Below, in pieces: positions 45,401 through 58,600 of a stretch of 64,000 nucleotides of DNA. Within the stretch, counting starts at the first letter, position 1. Each line of letters begins with the position of its first letter. Under the pieces are notes generated by a model that searched no databases, had not been told where the DNA came from, and saw nothing but the letters and a program-made list of their open reading frames with translations. The stretch is from Agelaius tricolor (taxonomy: Eukaryota; Chordata; Aves; Passeriformes; Icteridae), in contig JALJCS010000001.1 in NCBI GenBank assembly GCA_023055355.1, positions 108,702,881-108,766,880 of the forward strand, read 5' to 3'. The translations under genes were made by a program, and so were the position numbers.

Positions 45401-47866
45401 TGTCTAAAGGACAGTGCCATTGAAGTTTTTATCCTTATTTTCAGTTCAGAGGAGAACTAAGGATAAGTGTGGCACCTAACATATTATCCCACAGTACCTA
45501 AAAGGAGTGTCAGAGTCATCTGAAGAGCCCTTTGATTATTACATGATACATTTACTTTGTGTTTGCTGTGCTGGAATAACACTGGATCTACTGTGTTTTG
45601 CCAAGTTTGCACACTTTCTGTGGGAACCCTCCTCATTCCAATGAAATGGGATGATAGGAAGCATTTTATTAGAGCTTACTGGAAAAATGTGCCATAAGTG
45701 CCAAGGAGCCAGGACTGTTGTCCAGCTGGCTGGAGACTATGCGTAAGTTACAAAAAGTCACAAGACTGCAGGGCTGCGTGGAAATTCCTGTCTCAGCTGG
45801 TGCCTGGTCTCCCAAATTCATACATACACCTTCCACAAAACACATGCAATCCTTCTGTGCCAATCCTAAAAAAAAGTTTAGGAAATATACCATAAGTTAA
45901 GGCCTTAAGGTCAGCAGGATTTTGAAGAAGTGTATGTGTGAGGAGTTGATCATGCTCCTGGAAGACCCCCACTCTCCTGGGGACATACTGGCAGCATGAC
46001 ACCCCTGCACACCTCCAGGGCACACAGCACTTTCCCTTCAGTGGGGCTCTGTGTGTTGGCACAGATGGGACAATGTTGTCCCCTCTTCAGACTTTGCATT
46101 TGCCTCCCCCGCTTATTTTCTGTGTGACTGAGGCTCATCTTGAAACATAAAGCTCAGCCCAGAGCTCTCTCAGCACAGTCAATGACATCTGGAAGTAGAA
46201 AATTCCTCCCAAATATTTATGAGATATGTCAGCATTTTCCAGATTACTATTTTTCCCTGGCGTCTAACCTGAAACTTCCTCACTGCATTTTTAACTAATT
46301 TTTTTCTGTTTATTCATGGAGACGTTTCAGTAATTAAATTTTATGAGCAATATTCTAAATGAGGGCGTAAAATTAATTTCAGGAGACGGCAGACCAAAGA
46401 AGAGGAGCCCTGTGGAGAGATTTGGAAGAGGAGACTGGGTCTGATGTGTCCATTTCTGGCACAGGAAATGCCATAGGGGGAAGGAAGGCAGAAATTGTTT
46501 GTGGGAGGAGGCAGTGGAAACTGCAGTCACTAGTGGGTGACTGACAGGAGTGAGAAACACAACATTAACAGAAGTTGCACGCTATGTCTGGGGGAGATGC
46601 TTTACTGGGCAAAACAACCATGGAAGGAAAAACTGAGATAGAGGGGCACATGGTTTCTCAAGCTACTGGGAATAGGTTTTTGGTTGATTTCCAGGACATA
46701 AATGTTTTAAATGAAATTCGGGGTCCACCAAAATCTTTGAGAGGTTAAGCATCAACTTCAGCAGGGTTAAATTTTCACTCTTTGTGGGTTTTGGGTTTTT
46801 TGAAGTGGGTGTGGTAACTTCAGAAAATGTCAAAATACAGGTAGGCTGGTATTAAATCTGTGAATCTGGATTCAGAGCTACATTCCTACTTCACCTGACT
46901 CAAAGAACTGAAGCAAAACAGAGTAGCAATGGATTGAAAAAGGACACAGCGAAACCTAACAAAAAAAAGCCTTCAGTTAGAAGTAATCACTCTTTAGTTC
47001 TGGAGTTGTGGTCTTGCTTAAAACTGAAACAGGCCATCATTTTAAGTGTGGATCAGGTTTTCTTAAATAATAGAGGAGATAAAAAAGAAACTTCTCTACC
47101 AAAGTAGCAAAAAAATTTAGCAGCTGTTTTTCCCTTGTCTTTCTTTTCATATCTGGTCGCTCTCAATTTCATATTGATACTCTGTAATGATACAGAACTG
47201 GCTATCACATATATTTCAGTTTGAAGTTTCAAGTATTGCTCCTCCTCTGTATTTTCTGGATATATATATAAAAATAACATTGACAAATTTAAGTCAAAAT
47301 TCAGCAAAATCCTCTCTTGTGAGTCTATAAGATACTGTTGTGTAAATGATAAATGTTTCAGACCATGACTGAGCTGGAAAAAATGAGCAATGGGATTTTT
47401 GGGAGAGGGGAAGAAAGATGGAAACCAGAATATTTTATTTATCTTTGATCTGAAATGTCTTATTTGGAATAAAGTATTTAGTGTTGGTCTTACTTAGTTC
47501 TTCCCAAAACAATATGAGGCTAATACTAAAATATAAGAACTCTTAAGAATGAAATGCTGACCTTTCTCTACAATTGTCCTCTCTATTTTGTTTCTGAATG
47601 CAGTTGCAGTTTTACAACAAACAGTAAAGTAGCCAAGCTGTCATGTAAATGACCTTATGTTGCTCATATGATCAAAAATTAGGCAACATTGATGTGTTTC
47701 ACAACATTAAGGTGAAAGAAAAGCAAGAGAAAGTCTGCATTGAGAAACGAAGACACACATTGCAAATACAGATCAGTGTGTGCAAAGAATTCATTCTAGA
47801 GTGTAAACTATCTGCAAGAGTTTAGCTGGTGTACAAACAGTCTTACAATGTGTTTGCGTTTCACAG
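42492..47866. other. non-coding stretch, no gene recognised
   Basis: No supported gene. The part 43000-44900 is more G+C-rich and carries frames up to 134 codons on both strands; none has a recognised domain, and opposite-strand overlap suggests composition effects. Words at 42544-42590 recall a dispersed reptile/bird repeat but are too short to call. Confidence 0.5.
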
Positions 47867-48045
47867 GCCAACAAACACTCATCGTTAAATCACTGAGGCC
47901 AGTCAAGATGTCTGTAACACAGCAAGAGGCACAGCAACAGCAGCAGCAACAGCAGCAACTGGCTCCCCTCTCACTGTCTGCAAACATCCCAAGCTTTTAT
48001 AGGGCTCATTCCTCGCGGGCTGTTGGGAAGCGCGCTATCTTCTGA
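47867..48045 (+). CDS. candidate terminal exon with nine-glutamine run, unknown protein
   Basis: An acceptor-like TTTGCGTTTCACAG ends at 47866. The following frame is open for 59 codons to TGA at 48043-48045, with an internal ATG at 47908. The peptide reads QQTLIVKSLRPVKMSVTQ, then nine Gln encoded by mixed CAG and CAA (47932-47958), then a Ser/Leu-rich part and a basic end (SSRAVGKRAIF). Mixed CAG/CAA codons are typical of selected polyQ tracts, whereas pure CAG runs usually arise by slippage. The last 35 bp hold four CpGs in CpG-poor surroundings. I do not recognise the protein. Alternatively the segment is a conserved non-coding element with a microsatellite. Confidence 0.27.
47932..47958. 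repeat. interrupted CAG/CAA trinucleotide repeat
   Basis: Nine triplets: CAG CAA CAG CAG CAG CAA CAG CAG CAA. Confidence 0.95.
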
Positions 48046-51000
48046 CCTTAATATCTTTAGCCTAGCAGAGGGAAATCATCTTCTCAAAAGCTGGTGCTTT
48101 GATCGCCCTCAGAAATAAAGATCAGAGGATGACTAAGGGTCTTAGGAATTAAGTTCTTGCTCTCTTTCTCCCTCATGCAGGCACCCAAAATGCACACAAA
48201 GGCAGATTTTCATATATTGGTTATGGATGCAGACAGACCTCAATGAGAGATCCTTACAACACACAAACTTAACTGACACATTACACAAACGTTTGCTGTG
48301 TACAGAACAATCAAGGAAACAGACTCATGTTTATTACTACTGAATCAGCAGCGGTCTAATGGATTAAAAACACCCTCATTTTTTTTCCCCCCTCTCTCCT
48401 GTTGTGAAAGTGCCAGTGTTGTAAACACTCCCTGCAAGAAAAGTGGGTGGACATGAAACGATTCATGACCTCCACGGTTCGTGAGCTCCCAGCCTCTCAG
48501 GTTAGGTCTTCTGGCTGCAACCCAAAATCTCAGCACATCAGCTACAGATATTTGGAGCCAATTGGGTTGGGAAAGAAGACAGTAAATGTCTGTTTCCGGT
48601 TCACAGGCCCCTGAGCGTCACCACATATTTTGGAAGTCTGTCTGGCTTCCTGACTTTAAGAGTCTCTTGATTTAGAGTTCAGGGAGTAGCAGTGAAAGGG
48701 GGGGGAAACAAAGGTTATCTAAAACCTCGTGAATTGTAGGAACTTTTTTTTTTCTCTGACTTTTAGCACTTTTAAAGCCTTAATTTATTAATTTTTTGAG
48801 ATATTTATAGTAATTCCTGTTACTAAATGACTTGTGATTCTTTACACGCATACTCTTCAGACTGGAAGAGATGCCCTAAAATGGATCTGAACTCTTCTCT
48901 ATGCATCCAATTTTCCACTGATTTCACTGGTATCAGGACTGAACATCAAGGCCACTCCAAACCTAAAAAAGAAGGTTCCATTTACATGGAAACAGTAGTT
49001 TCTGAAATCTGAAAATACTGCCTGTCTTACTTAAACTCAGACGTAAGTCAGAACTTGTGAAGCTTTTGTACATCTAAATTAATAAATTTGCTGAATCTGA
49101 TTCAGTCTGTCTGAACATCTGCTTTTAATGTGGGAAGAAGAGGATTAAGCAACACTTTACATATTGTGATAAAACTATTTTTAATCTTGCTGTGATAAGG
49201 AGCAACACAGAACAGTGGCTTGGCTACTACTCAGAGTGGGGAAGTGGTGTGCAATTATGAGGGACTGAACCTGTTCTTGTTTATTAAAATAGCTCAGTTT
49301 GGTGAGGTGCTCATAAAAGGAGCCCTAGAATGTGACAGCAAAAACTGTGCTACTATAATGATCTCGAGAGGGAAAGAGATGTGGAGTATGCAGAGAACTG
49401 GCATTACCCATGCTGGAAGGAGTAGTTAGAAAAGGAGAAAAAGATGGAAGCAAGGGAACAAGGCAAAACCACATATTGACCTTTTTCCATTCCAACTGGC
49501 ATGGGCATTTCTGTCACTCTATGCCATGTTCTGTGTTGTGGGAGGGGCTGGTTTTTGGGATTTGGATCTGAGTGGGTGCATGTGATGGGGCTGCAACTTC
49601 TGAAACCTCAGCTACATGCTGAGTGCTGGTCTTTCTGTTATTGTTGTAATCAGAGTACAGACTGTTCCTTCCTGGGCAAGGACAGCATTCCTCACGGGCT
49701 CCTCATCAACCTGACGCTATTACCACATCTCAACAACAAAGTCCTACCCACATGTCCATAGGTTTTCTCATTCTTGCAAAAGCGGCCCTGGTAGGGTCAC
49801 ATTTCCGGGACCGGGCCTACTGATCCATTTAACTTTCTCTTAATCAGAGCTGACCTGCATACCCTTGGCAGCGTGCCTGGGCAAGCACACAAAGCACAGC
49901 CTTCCCTTTTCTTCCTGGGCGTTTATCAAAGCACACAGATGTTGTTCTTGTCTCTCCTCAGGCCAGCGTTCCTCCCATGCTAAGCACCTCTCCCAAGCCC
50001 AAGGTGACTCTGCCTGGTGGTGTGGAAGGCAGTGCTGGAAGGACAAGAAAACCTGCCAATGGGGAAGTCAGTGAAACACCACCTAAACCAAATAGATTGC
50101 TGCCTGCATTGCTGAAGAGAAGGCCTTGTGATTTTTAACTGTTTATTGATCAGCTTGCAAATGTCTTTCAATGATGGCCTCTGACCAGATGCTGGATCTT
50201 GCACTTCATCACCCCTTGAAGGATGAGTGTTGTGCACGGTTGGCAAAACTGACCATTGCAAACGAGATTTCCTCAGAAGTGCAGGGTGGAAATGCCTCGT
50301 CATAGTCTTTCCTGTGCAATTTTGGGTCTGCCTGCCACAGAGGTATGTCTGCTCTTTGTACATCAGAGAGTGGTGCCACCAGATAGAAAGGGCAGAGGGT
50401 GTTACATCCAGGGAGGTGTGAGGCACTAGAACACTCCTCCAGATGAACTCTATCACCACAGGTGTGCTCAGGCCAAGCCATCACTTGGCACTGGCCATTT
50501 CCCAGAGGCAGAACCTGTTGTGCATGTTTGTAGGGTTTAGCTTCACTCACTGCAGCACACATCTGACAGTCATAGGAGGAAAGAAACACTTGGATGCATC
50601 ACCTTCAGCACTTCCACTGAAAATCCTTAGGGAAAGGTAAGGCAAGTGATGGAAAATATTCCTACTGCCACAAGCAGTTCATGCCCCTAGGGTGCTTGTG
50701 AAACCTTTTGCTACTCCAAAATCTGGTATGCTAATCTCAGAAAATGGAGCTGTTGTAACTTTTGCAATTCCACATCAAAAAAGGTAAGTTCTGGCAAGTG
50801 GGAAGTTTTCTATTAAAATGTTTTTGCCAACTGAAAGTTTCAAGCTCTTCTGTGTGAAGAATATTTGCTTGCCATAGAAAATCATTCCTTGTCCCTGAAA
50901 ATCTAAATCCTTGACCCTGTGGCTATATATGGAGATCATGCTCAGTCATTCTGGTTGCTTGTCCCTCTATTCCACGCTGAAAATACTGACAACAATGAAA

Positions 51001-51124
51001 TAACTTGTAATTCACTTAGTCAAGGGTTTGAATTTTTTACTATTCCTATTTATTTTAGTGTGAGTCCATATTAGTGGAGCAAAGATCCAAGAGGTTTTAG
51101 GGGACTCACTCCAGTCCAGGTGCC

Positions 51125-51154
51125 TTGTTAGATGACATTGAGGGCATCTAACAA
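51125..51154. repeat. perfect inverted repeat, 10-bp arms, 10-nt loop
   Basis: TTGTTAGATG (51125-51134) is complementary to CATCTAACAA (51145-51154); the loop is ACATTGAGGG. Confidence 0.95.
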
Positions 51155-52426
51155 TGAGCCCCAAGAAGAAACAACTTGTGGATCTGGGCCCCCCTTCAGA
51201 TTTACAGGGGGATAACAGAAATTGCCTTTTGTAGCTCTGTCATTTATTTTAGAGGTCTGTGTTGCATGTTTGCTCCTTGGCAGGATGAGAGCTACGAAGT
51301 GAATAAATATACTTCAACCACAAATGAGCAAGCAAATGGAAGGAAGTGCTGTTTAAAAAAATGCTTTCAGTGACTTATTCAAGTTACAAGAATGGCAAGA
51401 GGCATTTTCTAGGAAGGAAGAGAATTTCTAAATTGTTTTATGCAAGATGGCCTATTTTATTACTTCATTGTGAAAAAAAAGTTAAGAGGTAACTACTGTG
51501 AGCAGAATAGCTCTGGCAGAATATGAGCACTCCAGGGCTTGCTTTCTTTCAGAAAGAACATGTCATATCACCATGATCATCCTCTGTTGCAACATCACAA
51601 AATTTAATACCGAGATTGTATTGCTGTTGTCTGTAAGTCCACTTAATCCCTTTTTTTTCCCCAGTCTGACCTCATTCTGCTGAGGGGCAGCCAAGTACTT
51701 CTCCCCACTTCTGTGGGCAACAACCATCTGCATGTATGGCTTGTTTCCTCATTACTCTTACATGTTGGACATTTCTCTGGTTGGTGAAATACTATGTCTG
51801 ATGCCAGAAGAGGAGCTGAATAAAAACCTCTTATTGTGAGCTAGCAAGTCTCTTACAGCCATTAGTCACTGAGCACCTTCTTCTGGATTAAATAACACAA
51901 AATATGACCTAATCAAATTCTCCTTATTCTCTCAGTGCAACAGCAAAAATAGGCCTGAATTTGAACTTGGGATTCTAACTCCAGTTTTGGATTTACATAA
52001 TAATCAGGCTTACCACTTCTCTCTCTTAGTGAGCACAACTCAATGTACTCTGTATTTTGAAACTCACATTAAAGAATACTAAAAATCCAAAGCCTTGGTT
52101 CTTTCTATTTTATAATGACCATATTAGGGCTCAGGTTCAGACTTCTCTCTCACCTCTCTGAATCATGTAAAGTACACATTTCCTTTATAAACATTAACTT
52201 TTACTGAACAAAAAACCACTACTAGAGAGCTGGATTTGACTATTATCACACATAATAATTAAACCTCTTTATTGCACTTACTGCTTTAGTTAAACCAACT
52301 AGGAAACTTCTCTTGTTTTAAAGTTTCATCTAGAGATGAGCCAGCTTATTGCCCGTAATAACTGTATATAAAGGAATGAGCCATGCCATGGGGGATAGTT
52401 CCTGGCAATTCAGGCCTCAGTGGTAA

Positions 52427-52443
52427 AGTAGGTAGGTAGGTAG
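52427..52443. repeat. (GTAG)n short microsatellite
   Basis: Four GTAG units. Confidence 0.85.
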
Positions 52444-55400
52444 ATTTGACTAAGGGTGGATTTTCTATCAAATGCACAGTAGCACCAGTGGTACTTTCTC
52501 CAGTAGCAATGAGAGGACAGCTAGAATGAAATGTTGGTGTTTGCTATCTACAGGCTAAAATTCAGGTAAGTTATCTTTTAAATATATCTGACTGCTGGCA
52601 TCTTTGATTACATCCATAGGATGGGCTACATGCTGGTACTGAGCAGTCTGCAGGAATGCACCACTGTGCTCTGTGTCCCATTCTTGCAGGGAGTTTTGTG
52701 ATGTTGCCTTGTCACTGTCTCCTTGTCTACAAAGCAAATATTCAGGGTGGGGAGGGCAAGAAGGGTTTTCATTTTTGAGCGCAAAAAGGTGAGGAAAAGA
52801 AACCAGCTTCCAGTGAAAGATTAAACATGCTATGCAAATATATAGCAAATATACTCATTAATTTTCCAGGAGCTTACAGATAAGCTCATATTCTTCATTG
52901 CTGTGCTCCTCCTAAAAGCTGCACCTATGTGCCACAAAGTGTTCTCCTAAAAGTACTTGCTCATTATCACAGAGTTCAGCTCTCTGTGAGAAGACAATTC
53001 ATTCATTCACTTTTTGGATTAACAGAAGGAACAAAAGAAATGAAGACAGAAGCAAAGCAGAAGGGAATTATTTAAAGATGAACAAATACATAAAGATCAA
53101 TATTATGTTAATGTCAGAATGTTATTAAGGGAGCATAGTGCAGTAACAAAGTGCCTTGTGTCAGCAATGAGCTCTTGGAGGACAGATCCCTGCTCCCCCC
53201 ATGGAACAACAAACTACTCTTGTGTTACAGGGGAGTGCTGGAGCTTCTTCCCACTTCTTCACACGAACACGGCACTTTCTCTGTCTCTGCAAAATGTTTC
53301 AAATGCCTTTTTTTCCCCATTTCTGTTTCTAATCTTTTCCTGGATTACTGAAAGTACAGTGAAACTTCTTATCTCATGCAGGAATTATGTTTATAGCAGA
53401 AAATGAACTTAGGGACTGAATGCCTTCAGGGATTTGGATGATGGGTTGTAGAGACTTTTATCTGAGGTTGCTTTCTTGAATCAGGCCCAAGTTGGTAGTG
53501 ACCTAATTTTGCCTCAGTCTGATGACTGTTTGGTCTCCACTGTGAAATGTGTTTGGTGGTCTCAGTTTAATTCCTGGTAAATACTTGTTTGTGCACTAAA
53601 TTGCTTCCATAACTGGTCTCCACGCTGGCAGTCTCACAGAGAGGTCAGGGGTTTGATGGGAACTGGGACTGAGCAATTCTTTCATGCTGTGAGCTGGTCT
53701 CTTGTAGACATGTGAACTGAAGAAGCAGTGCAATTTGCATTGGGTCAAGGTCTGCTTGCTTGCTAATCTGCTTCCTTTAGAGACCATAAATTGCAAGATG
53801 CTAACTCTGAAAAATTACTTTGATTCAAAATAAGGTTTCATTCATCCAGGGTCCTTTTAGCATACTGAAAGCCAAGGTGTCTCCAGAAACTTTAGATGAT
53901 TAAGGGTTAACCCATGTCAGGACATAGGCTGACTAGCATAGTTGATGATATATATCTGGATGTAGATACAGTGCACAAACAGTCTAATTCCCATAAAATA
54001 TATCTGTCAGCCCTCCCCTTTCCCTTCACCCTGCTGCTCATTTCTGGTCTCTCAGTTTTACTGGCAATGATGGTCATGTGAATATATGAGGTACCAGACC
54101 AGGGAGCTCTATAGGTTACAGCAAATGAACCAGCAAAAATAAGTACATATTAGGGTAAACTAAGTCAGATTGTTTGCTCTACTCAGACAGTGCAAATAAG
54201 TTTTTTCTTAATTTAAAAGCCTTCTGTTTTTCCACACATTTGCACATTTAAGATCCTGCAGACTGCTGTGAATAGCAGCTAAAGTGAAAAGAAAAATAGT
54301 ATTTCATCAATTATTTTCACACATTATCAAAAGTATGTTGAAGACATGTTTCTACCAGTGTGCATTCAAAGCTGATATGAGCCAGAGGTCAGTAAAAAAT
54401 TCAGCTGTCAGATGGCAATTTTTCAGTCACAGATTCACACAAAAATTCACTAGGACCCTCCTGCCAGATTGCATTGGCAGAACTTACAATAAACCTTATG
54501 TTGTCTGTCAAAATGGCACAGCAAAAGGCAACCACGGGCATTTTCAGTCTGCATGCCATGTAAGTCAAAAAATGGGTTTAAGCACTGGAAATAACATCTG
54601 CTATATGCATGGTCTCAGAGTGTGATAACGTGTAAAGTGCAGAAATAAATAGAGATTGTTTGCTGTCACGCAGCAGATACAGACAGTCAAGCTCCAGACC
54701 TGAAAGTGAGGTTTGACCACAGCTCCAGCCTATGCATGCAAGCTCTTCAACAATTATTAGCGTAAATTGTATTAAATCCACTCCCACCAGCTGTTTAGGA
54801 TTTTCAAGACAAGTCTCTTACTGTGTAGTTATAGCATTTACCATTGTAATTTTTAATTACAGGCTCTCATATTAACTGGAGCCACATGATATTATCATGG
54901 TTGAAGTGAATAACAACAGTGCTGTTGGAAATCTGTAAGATTGTATACCACCATCTGAAAATACTGAGCTGTAATTAATTTTACAACAATGTAGGTAGAA
55001 TTGGTGTTTTCCTATAGCATAAACTTTCATGTTTGTACATGTATTTAAATATTTTACAAAATACATGTAAGTTATCTGTAATTATTTTCCAAACACACTG
55101 TGTTTCTGTATTTTAAAGATGTTACTTGCAGCAGATTTCGCAAATAACTTAGAGGCCACAGTGTGCATTTTAAGTCTACATGTTCATGTGGTAAAAGGAG
55201 ACCACTTGCAATACCAAGCCGTTTTATTTTCTTAGTGGATGAACTAGAAATCAATAGTTGTTCTTCTGCCTTGAAATTTTATTTTTCTAGGGTGAGTTCT
55301 GAAGTAATTTCCTTTAAAATGTAGGGTTGAGAATGGTGCAGAATGTGTTAGTTCATGTGTGTGAAAAGATCATAAAATTGGCATCACTGCAGGCACTCAG

Positions 55401-56356
55401 ATGCACAGAAAGTGCTAGTGGAAAAAATGAAACAAAGGAGACCTAAACACAGCCAGCCATATGATAAACCAGATTTTATGAACGTGCTTGTTTGTATCTA
55501 AGGAAGAACTGGCCTGCCTTGAAGTTTGTCTGGTTTTCCCCAGTTTATGTCATAAAAGATATTACCCATATTACTTCTAAAAACAGATTCCATTATTCAA
55601 ATGGCCAGAATGGCCTAAAACCGCCCAAACCCTTCTTTCAAATCTATGTGATCTTGGTATGTGATGTCTTCTTAACTGGACTTTTGCAGAACCGATTCCT
55701 CACCAGCCCTCTGCTTTTCAGAAAAAGCCCCTAGGTGTAAACCCAAGCTTCTAGCACAGCTGCACCTGGAAACACAGCACAGCTGTCAGCTGGGGAAGAA
55801 CGGAGACTTTCAGTTTGCAAAGGTAAAAGCATGATTTCATCTCCCTTCTCTGCTTCTGACAAGGTGTGAGAGTGATCCTGCAATGCCCTTGCTCCTTTCA
55901 GGACCTGCATGCATTTGATGAGAGCCGAATACACAAGATACAAGGAACGTGTTGCCCAACACGGCAATTATCTTTTTTAACTTACAAGAGTGACTGCCAA
56001 GAAACTGGTAGTGATTACACGTTTCTCCACTCCTTGCATGCAGCTGCACTGGAAAGAAAGAGCATAACAACTCTGTCTTCAGTTTGCACGTGGGCAGTCT
56101 GTTCCTGAACCTCCTAAGCCCCAAAAGCTTTGTTGCACCAAATAACTGTACACTGACTTAAAAAACGCTTGCAATGGGAAAAGGAGCACATCCTAGGTCA
56201 CCAGAATTTTAGGAGGCAATTTTCAATCTGCTGCCAGAGCAAGACAACATGTCTTAATAAAAGTTTCATCTATGCAGAGTAGCTGAGAACAAAATCAATC
56301 TGTTTCCCAGCATTGTTTTGCTTTTCTTCAGCGCTCACACAATGCAAACCCGTCAG

Positions 56357-56456
56357 TACCGCTCTGGTGGCAGTTTCCATGAAGCTGATTTTCTATAAAT
56401 CTGAGTATACACTGTGCTAAATTGTTCCTTCTCCTGCATCGCCCCGCAGAGCGGTA
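56357..56456. promoter_or_regulatory. CpG-containing segment bounded by a 10-bp inverted repeat
   Basis: TACCGCTCTG (56357-56366) and CAGAGCGGTA (56447-56456) are exact reverse complements 80 bp apart. The surrounding 130 bp carries several CpGs (ACCGCT, ATCGCC, CCCCGC, GAGCGG) in DNA otherwise nearly free of them. CpG retention plus paired sites suggests a conserved regulatory element. No known factor motif was assigned. Confidence 0.3.
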
Positions 56457-57919
56457 TTACTCAACATAGTATAAAATTCTTAGTCACCGCTATCACTGGA
56501 CTTTCTGTGGCACAGACCCAGTTTTCTGTGCTGCATTCCTCATTTTATAGAACAAACTGGAGCTTGTTTTTGTTTGAAGAGCATTGACCAACATCCTGAA
56601 CAGTGCCCATTAGGGTCAAGCGTGGAGCATTTCACCACCTCCCATTTCTCTGGGCTGCACTGTGTACCATCATTAAGTTTGTACTTGCAGGAAGCTGAGT
56701 CATACATTCTTTTCTACTTTGATGCAACACAGTTGACAGTTGATGGACAGACATTTAAAGACAGAAGCAGGACTTTGCAGTTCTGTCCTGTGATATGTTA
56801 CCTCTCCACAGGAAACAAGGTGATTTTCAAGCTCAGGTTTATTATGGCATTGATTTCTACCCTGTACTTTAATGACATATGGTTCTCCCATCTGATCTGA
56901 CCAGTCCTTGCTGCCCAATCATTAAAACACTTTCTATAAATTAAAGTAAGCACTGGAAATCGGGGGAAGACGAGAGATTTAGAAAGCCAGCCAAGATTTC
57001 AGTGATGCATGCAAAGCAAGGCCATCTCAGCACTCTCATCCAAATCCTCAAAGACCACCACGTGGAACAGCCTGGTCATCTTTGTAGAGGCAAGGTGATG
57101 ACAGGAAGGATAGGATAGAGAGGTGTCTTCTTTTAAATCTGCAGAGGACATATGCCAGTCACTGTTTAAGCCCATGGATGACCATTTCCTGGAGATAAAG
57201 ATTCCAGAGGGTTTTAAAATCCTGTGAGCACATAAACAGAACAAGCAGGTCATTTTACACACTAACTCCTCCATGAGGCTCTGAGAGGAGCATGCCCCTT
57301 GTGCCAGGACAGCCAGGGGTGGCTTACCTCCTCCTTTTACCCACAAGGTCAGGTTTCCATGTGGGGGACCTGATAACTTAGCAATTTTGATGGACTTGGG
57401 AAACCACATTATAGATACACTCTAGATTTTTCTTCCTACTGGATTAACCTGTGGCTTAATCAAGCATGACAGAGTTGTTATAGCAGAGTACCTGAAATAG
57501 TTCATACTCTAATCATGATGTGCTGGGCTTGGCACATCTACACCACCCACGCCAAAAACATGCTATTGATGACAAAACCTGAAAGTCACCACAAGCCTTT
57601 CATAATCTAAATTACAGAGACAGTGTCTGAGTAGCAATCACATGGCAAAGATTCTCTCTGCGTGCTCAAAACCAGTTAGCCTGTGCAGTCAGGCAGAAAG
57701 GTCAGGAGATGGACAGGTTTATATCACCTGTAAATTCACTGGGTTTTAATCCTCTCATCAACGTGGTATCCTGAGAAGATGGTATCCTATAACGTGAAAT
57801 GGTTGCAGTCATACAATCACAGGCATGTAAAGGTTTTCCCTCCAAACTACAAGCTCGTTTTCCTTTGTATGGAATAATAGGCTGTGATTGGAATTTTATT
57901 TATCACATTGATATCCACC
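56457..57919. other. non-coding sequence, no gene recognised
   Basis: Nothing supported. A minus-strand frame of 136 codons at 56999-57409 has no recognised domain and no convincing splice sites. Confidence 0.5.
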
Positions 57920-57981
57920 ATAGTGGTGGGTGGTTGGGCTTGATCTTAAATTTCTAACCTCAATGATTTCATGATTCTATG
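57920..57981 (+). mobile_element. CR1 LINE, extreme 3' tail only
   Basis: TAGTGGTGGGTGGTTGGGCT, TTGATCTTAAATTTCTAACC and TCAATGATTTCATGATTCTATG follow the last 60 bp of avian CR1 (consensus '...gttggacttgatgatcttaaaggtcttttccaacctaaatgattctatg'). Strong 5' truncation is usual for CR1. Confidence 0.85.
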
Positions 57982-58238
57982 GCAAACTTACTGATCATTC
58001 TGCACCAGATTTACCTATTAATGTCAAAGCAAGACATCCCCATGACTCCCCTAATTCTTGGACTGTCTCATGACCCTGTCTTCATCTCACACCAAATTTT
58101 CTATTCCTCAAGCATCTTTCTCTTGTGTCTTGCCTAGTTGGTTGAAAATTACAAGTTGTTCCTCCTCTTGATTTCCTGGCAATTTGAAAAAAAAAAGAGA
58201 GGTCCTAAGGAGCATAATCAGTGTGTTCCCTTATACTC

Positions 58239-58274
58239 GTGTGTGTGAGTGCACAAGCATGCATGTGTGTGTGT
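58239..58274. repeat. interrupted (GT)n microsatellite
   Basis: Two GT runs separated by GAGTGCACAAGCATGCA. Confidence 0.85.
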
Positions 58275-58517
58275 CCACAAGATTCCTCTCACTGTTTCCA
58301 GGGTGAAGTCTGTATGCCTCTTGTGATCAGCACTGTGCTCATTCTACCTGACATCAGACCTGAGGTGTGATTGCTCTGTGAAAGACCTAATTGAGAGCAA
58401 TCTGGAAAGAACAAATACAGCAAGAGTTGCTTACAGGACCCCAAAGTTATGTGATCAGCTAAAGAAGCAGAGATGTTTGCTTAGTCACTAACAACTGAGT
58501 GAAATGCAAGCAGGTAA

Positions 58518-58600
58518 TGTCATTTCTTTAGATAAGGTGCTGAGGCTCAAAAGAATTTGGACTTGTTTCCACTGAGCACATGGCAGTAAATGTGGTAACT
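58518..58600 (+). mobile_element. probable MIR SINE fragment
   Basis: CATTTCTTTAGATAAGGTGC, TGAGGCTCAAAAGAATTTGG, ACTTGTTTCCACTGAGCACA and TGGCAGTAAATG line up in order with the MIR blocks 'cattttacagatgaggaaac', 'tgaggctcagagaggttaag', 'acttgcccaaggtcacac' and the following segment. Divergence is high. Confidence 0.55.

Larger units (their letters stand above)
48046..56356. other. long non-coding stretch, no gene recognised
   Basis: About 8.3 kb with no supported gene. A minus-strand frame at 49980-50459 (159 codons, alternative start) is overlapped by frames on both strands and is judged chance. Contains the hairpin at 51125 and a GTAG tetramer run at 52427. Confidence 0.5.

Noticed and set aside
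49980..50459. 159-codon minus-strand frame
   Set aside because: Several other frames overlap it on both strands, there is no recognised domain, and the start is not ATG.
57800..57840. ATACAATCACAGGCATG, resembling a reversed CR1 terminus
   Set aside because: The resemblance is limited to a few bases and does not continue into the GTTGGAAGGGACC block.
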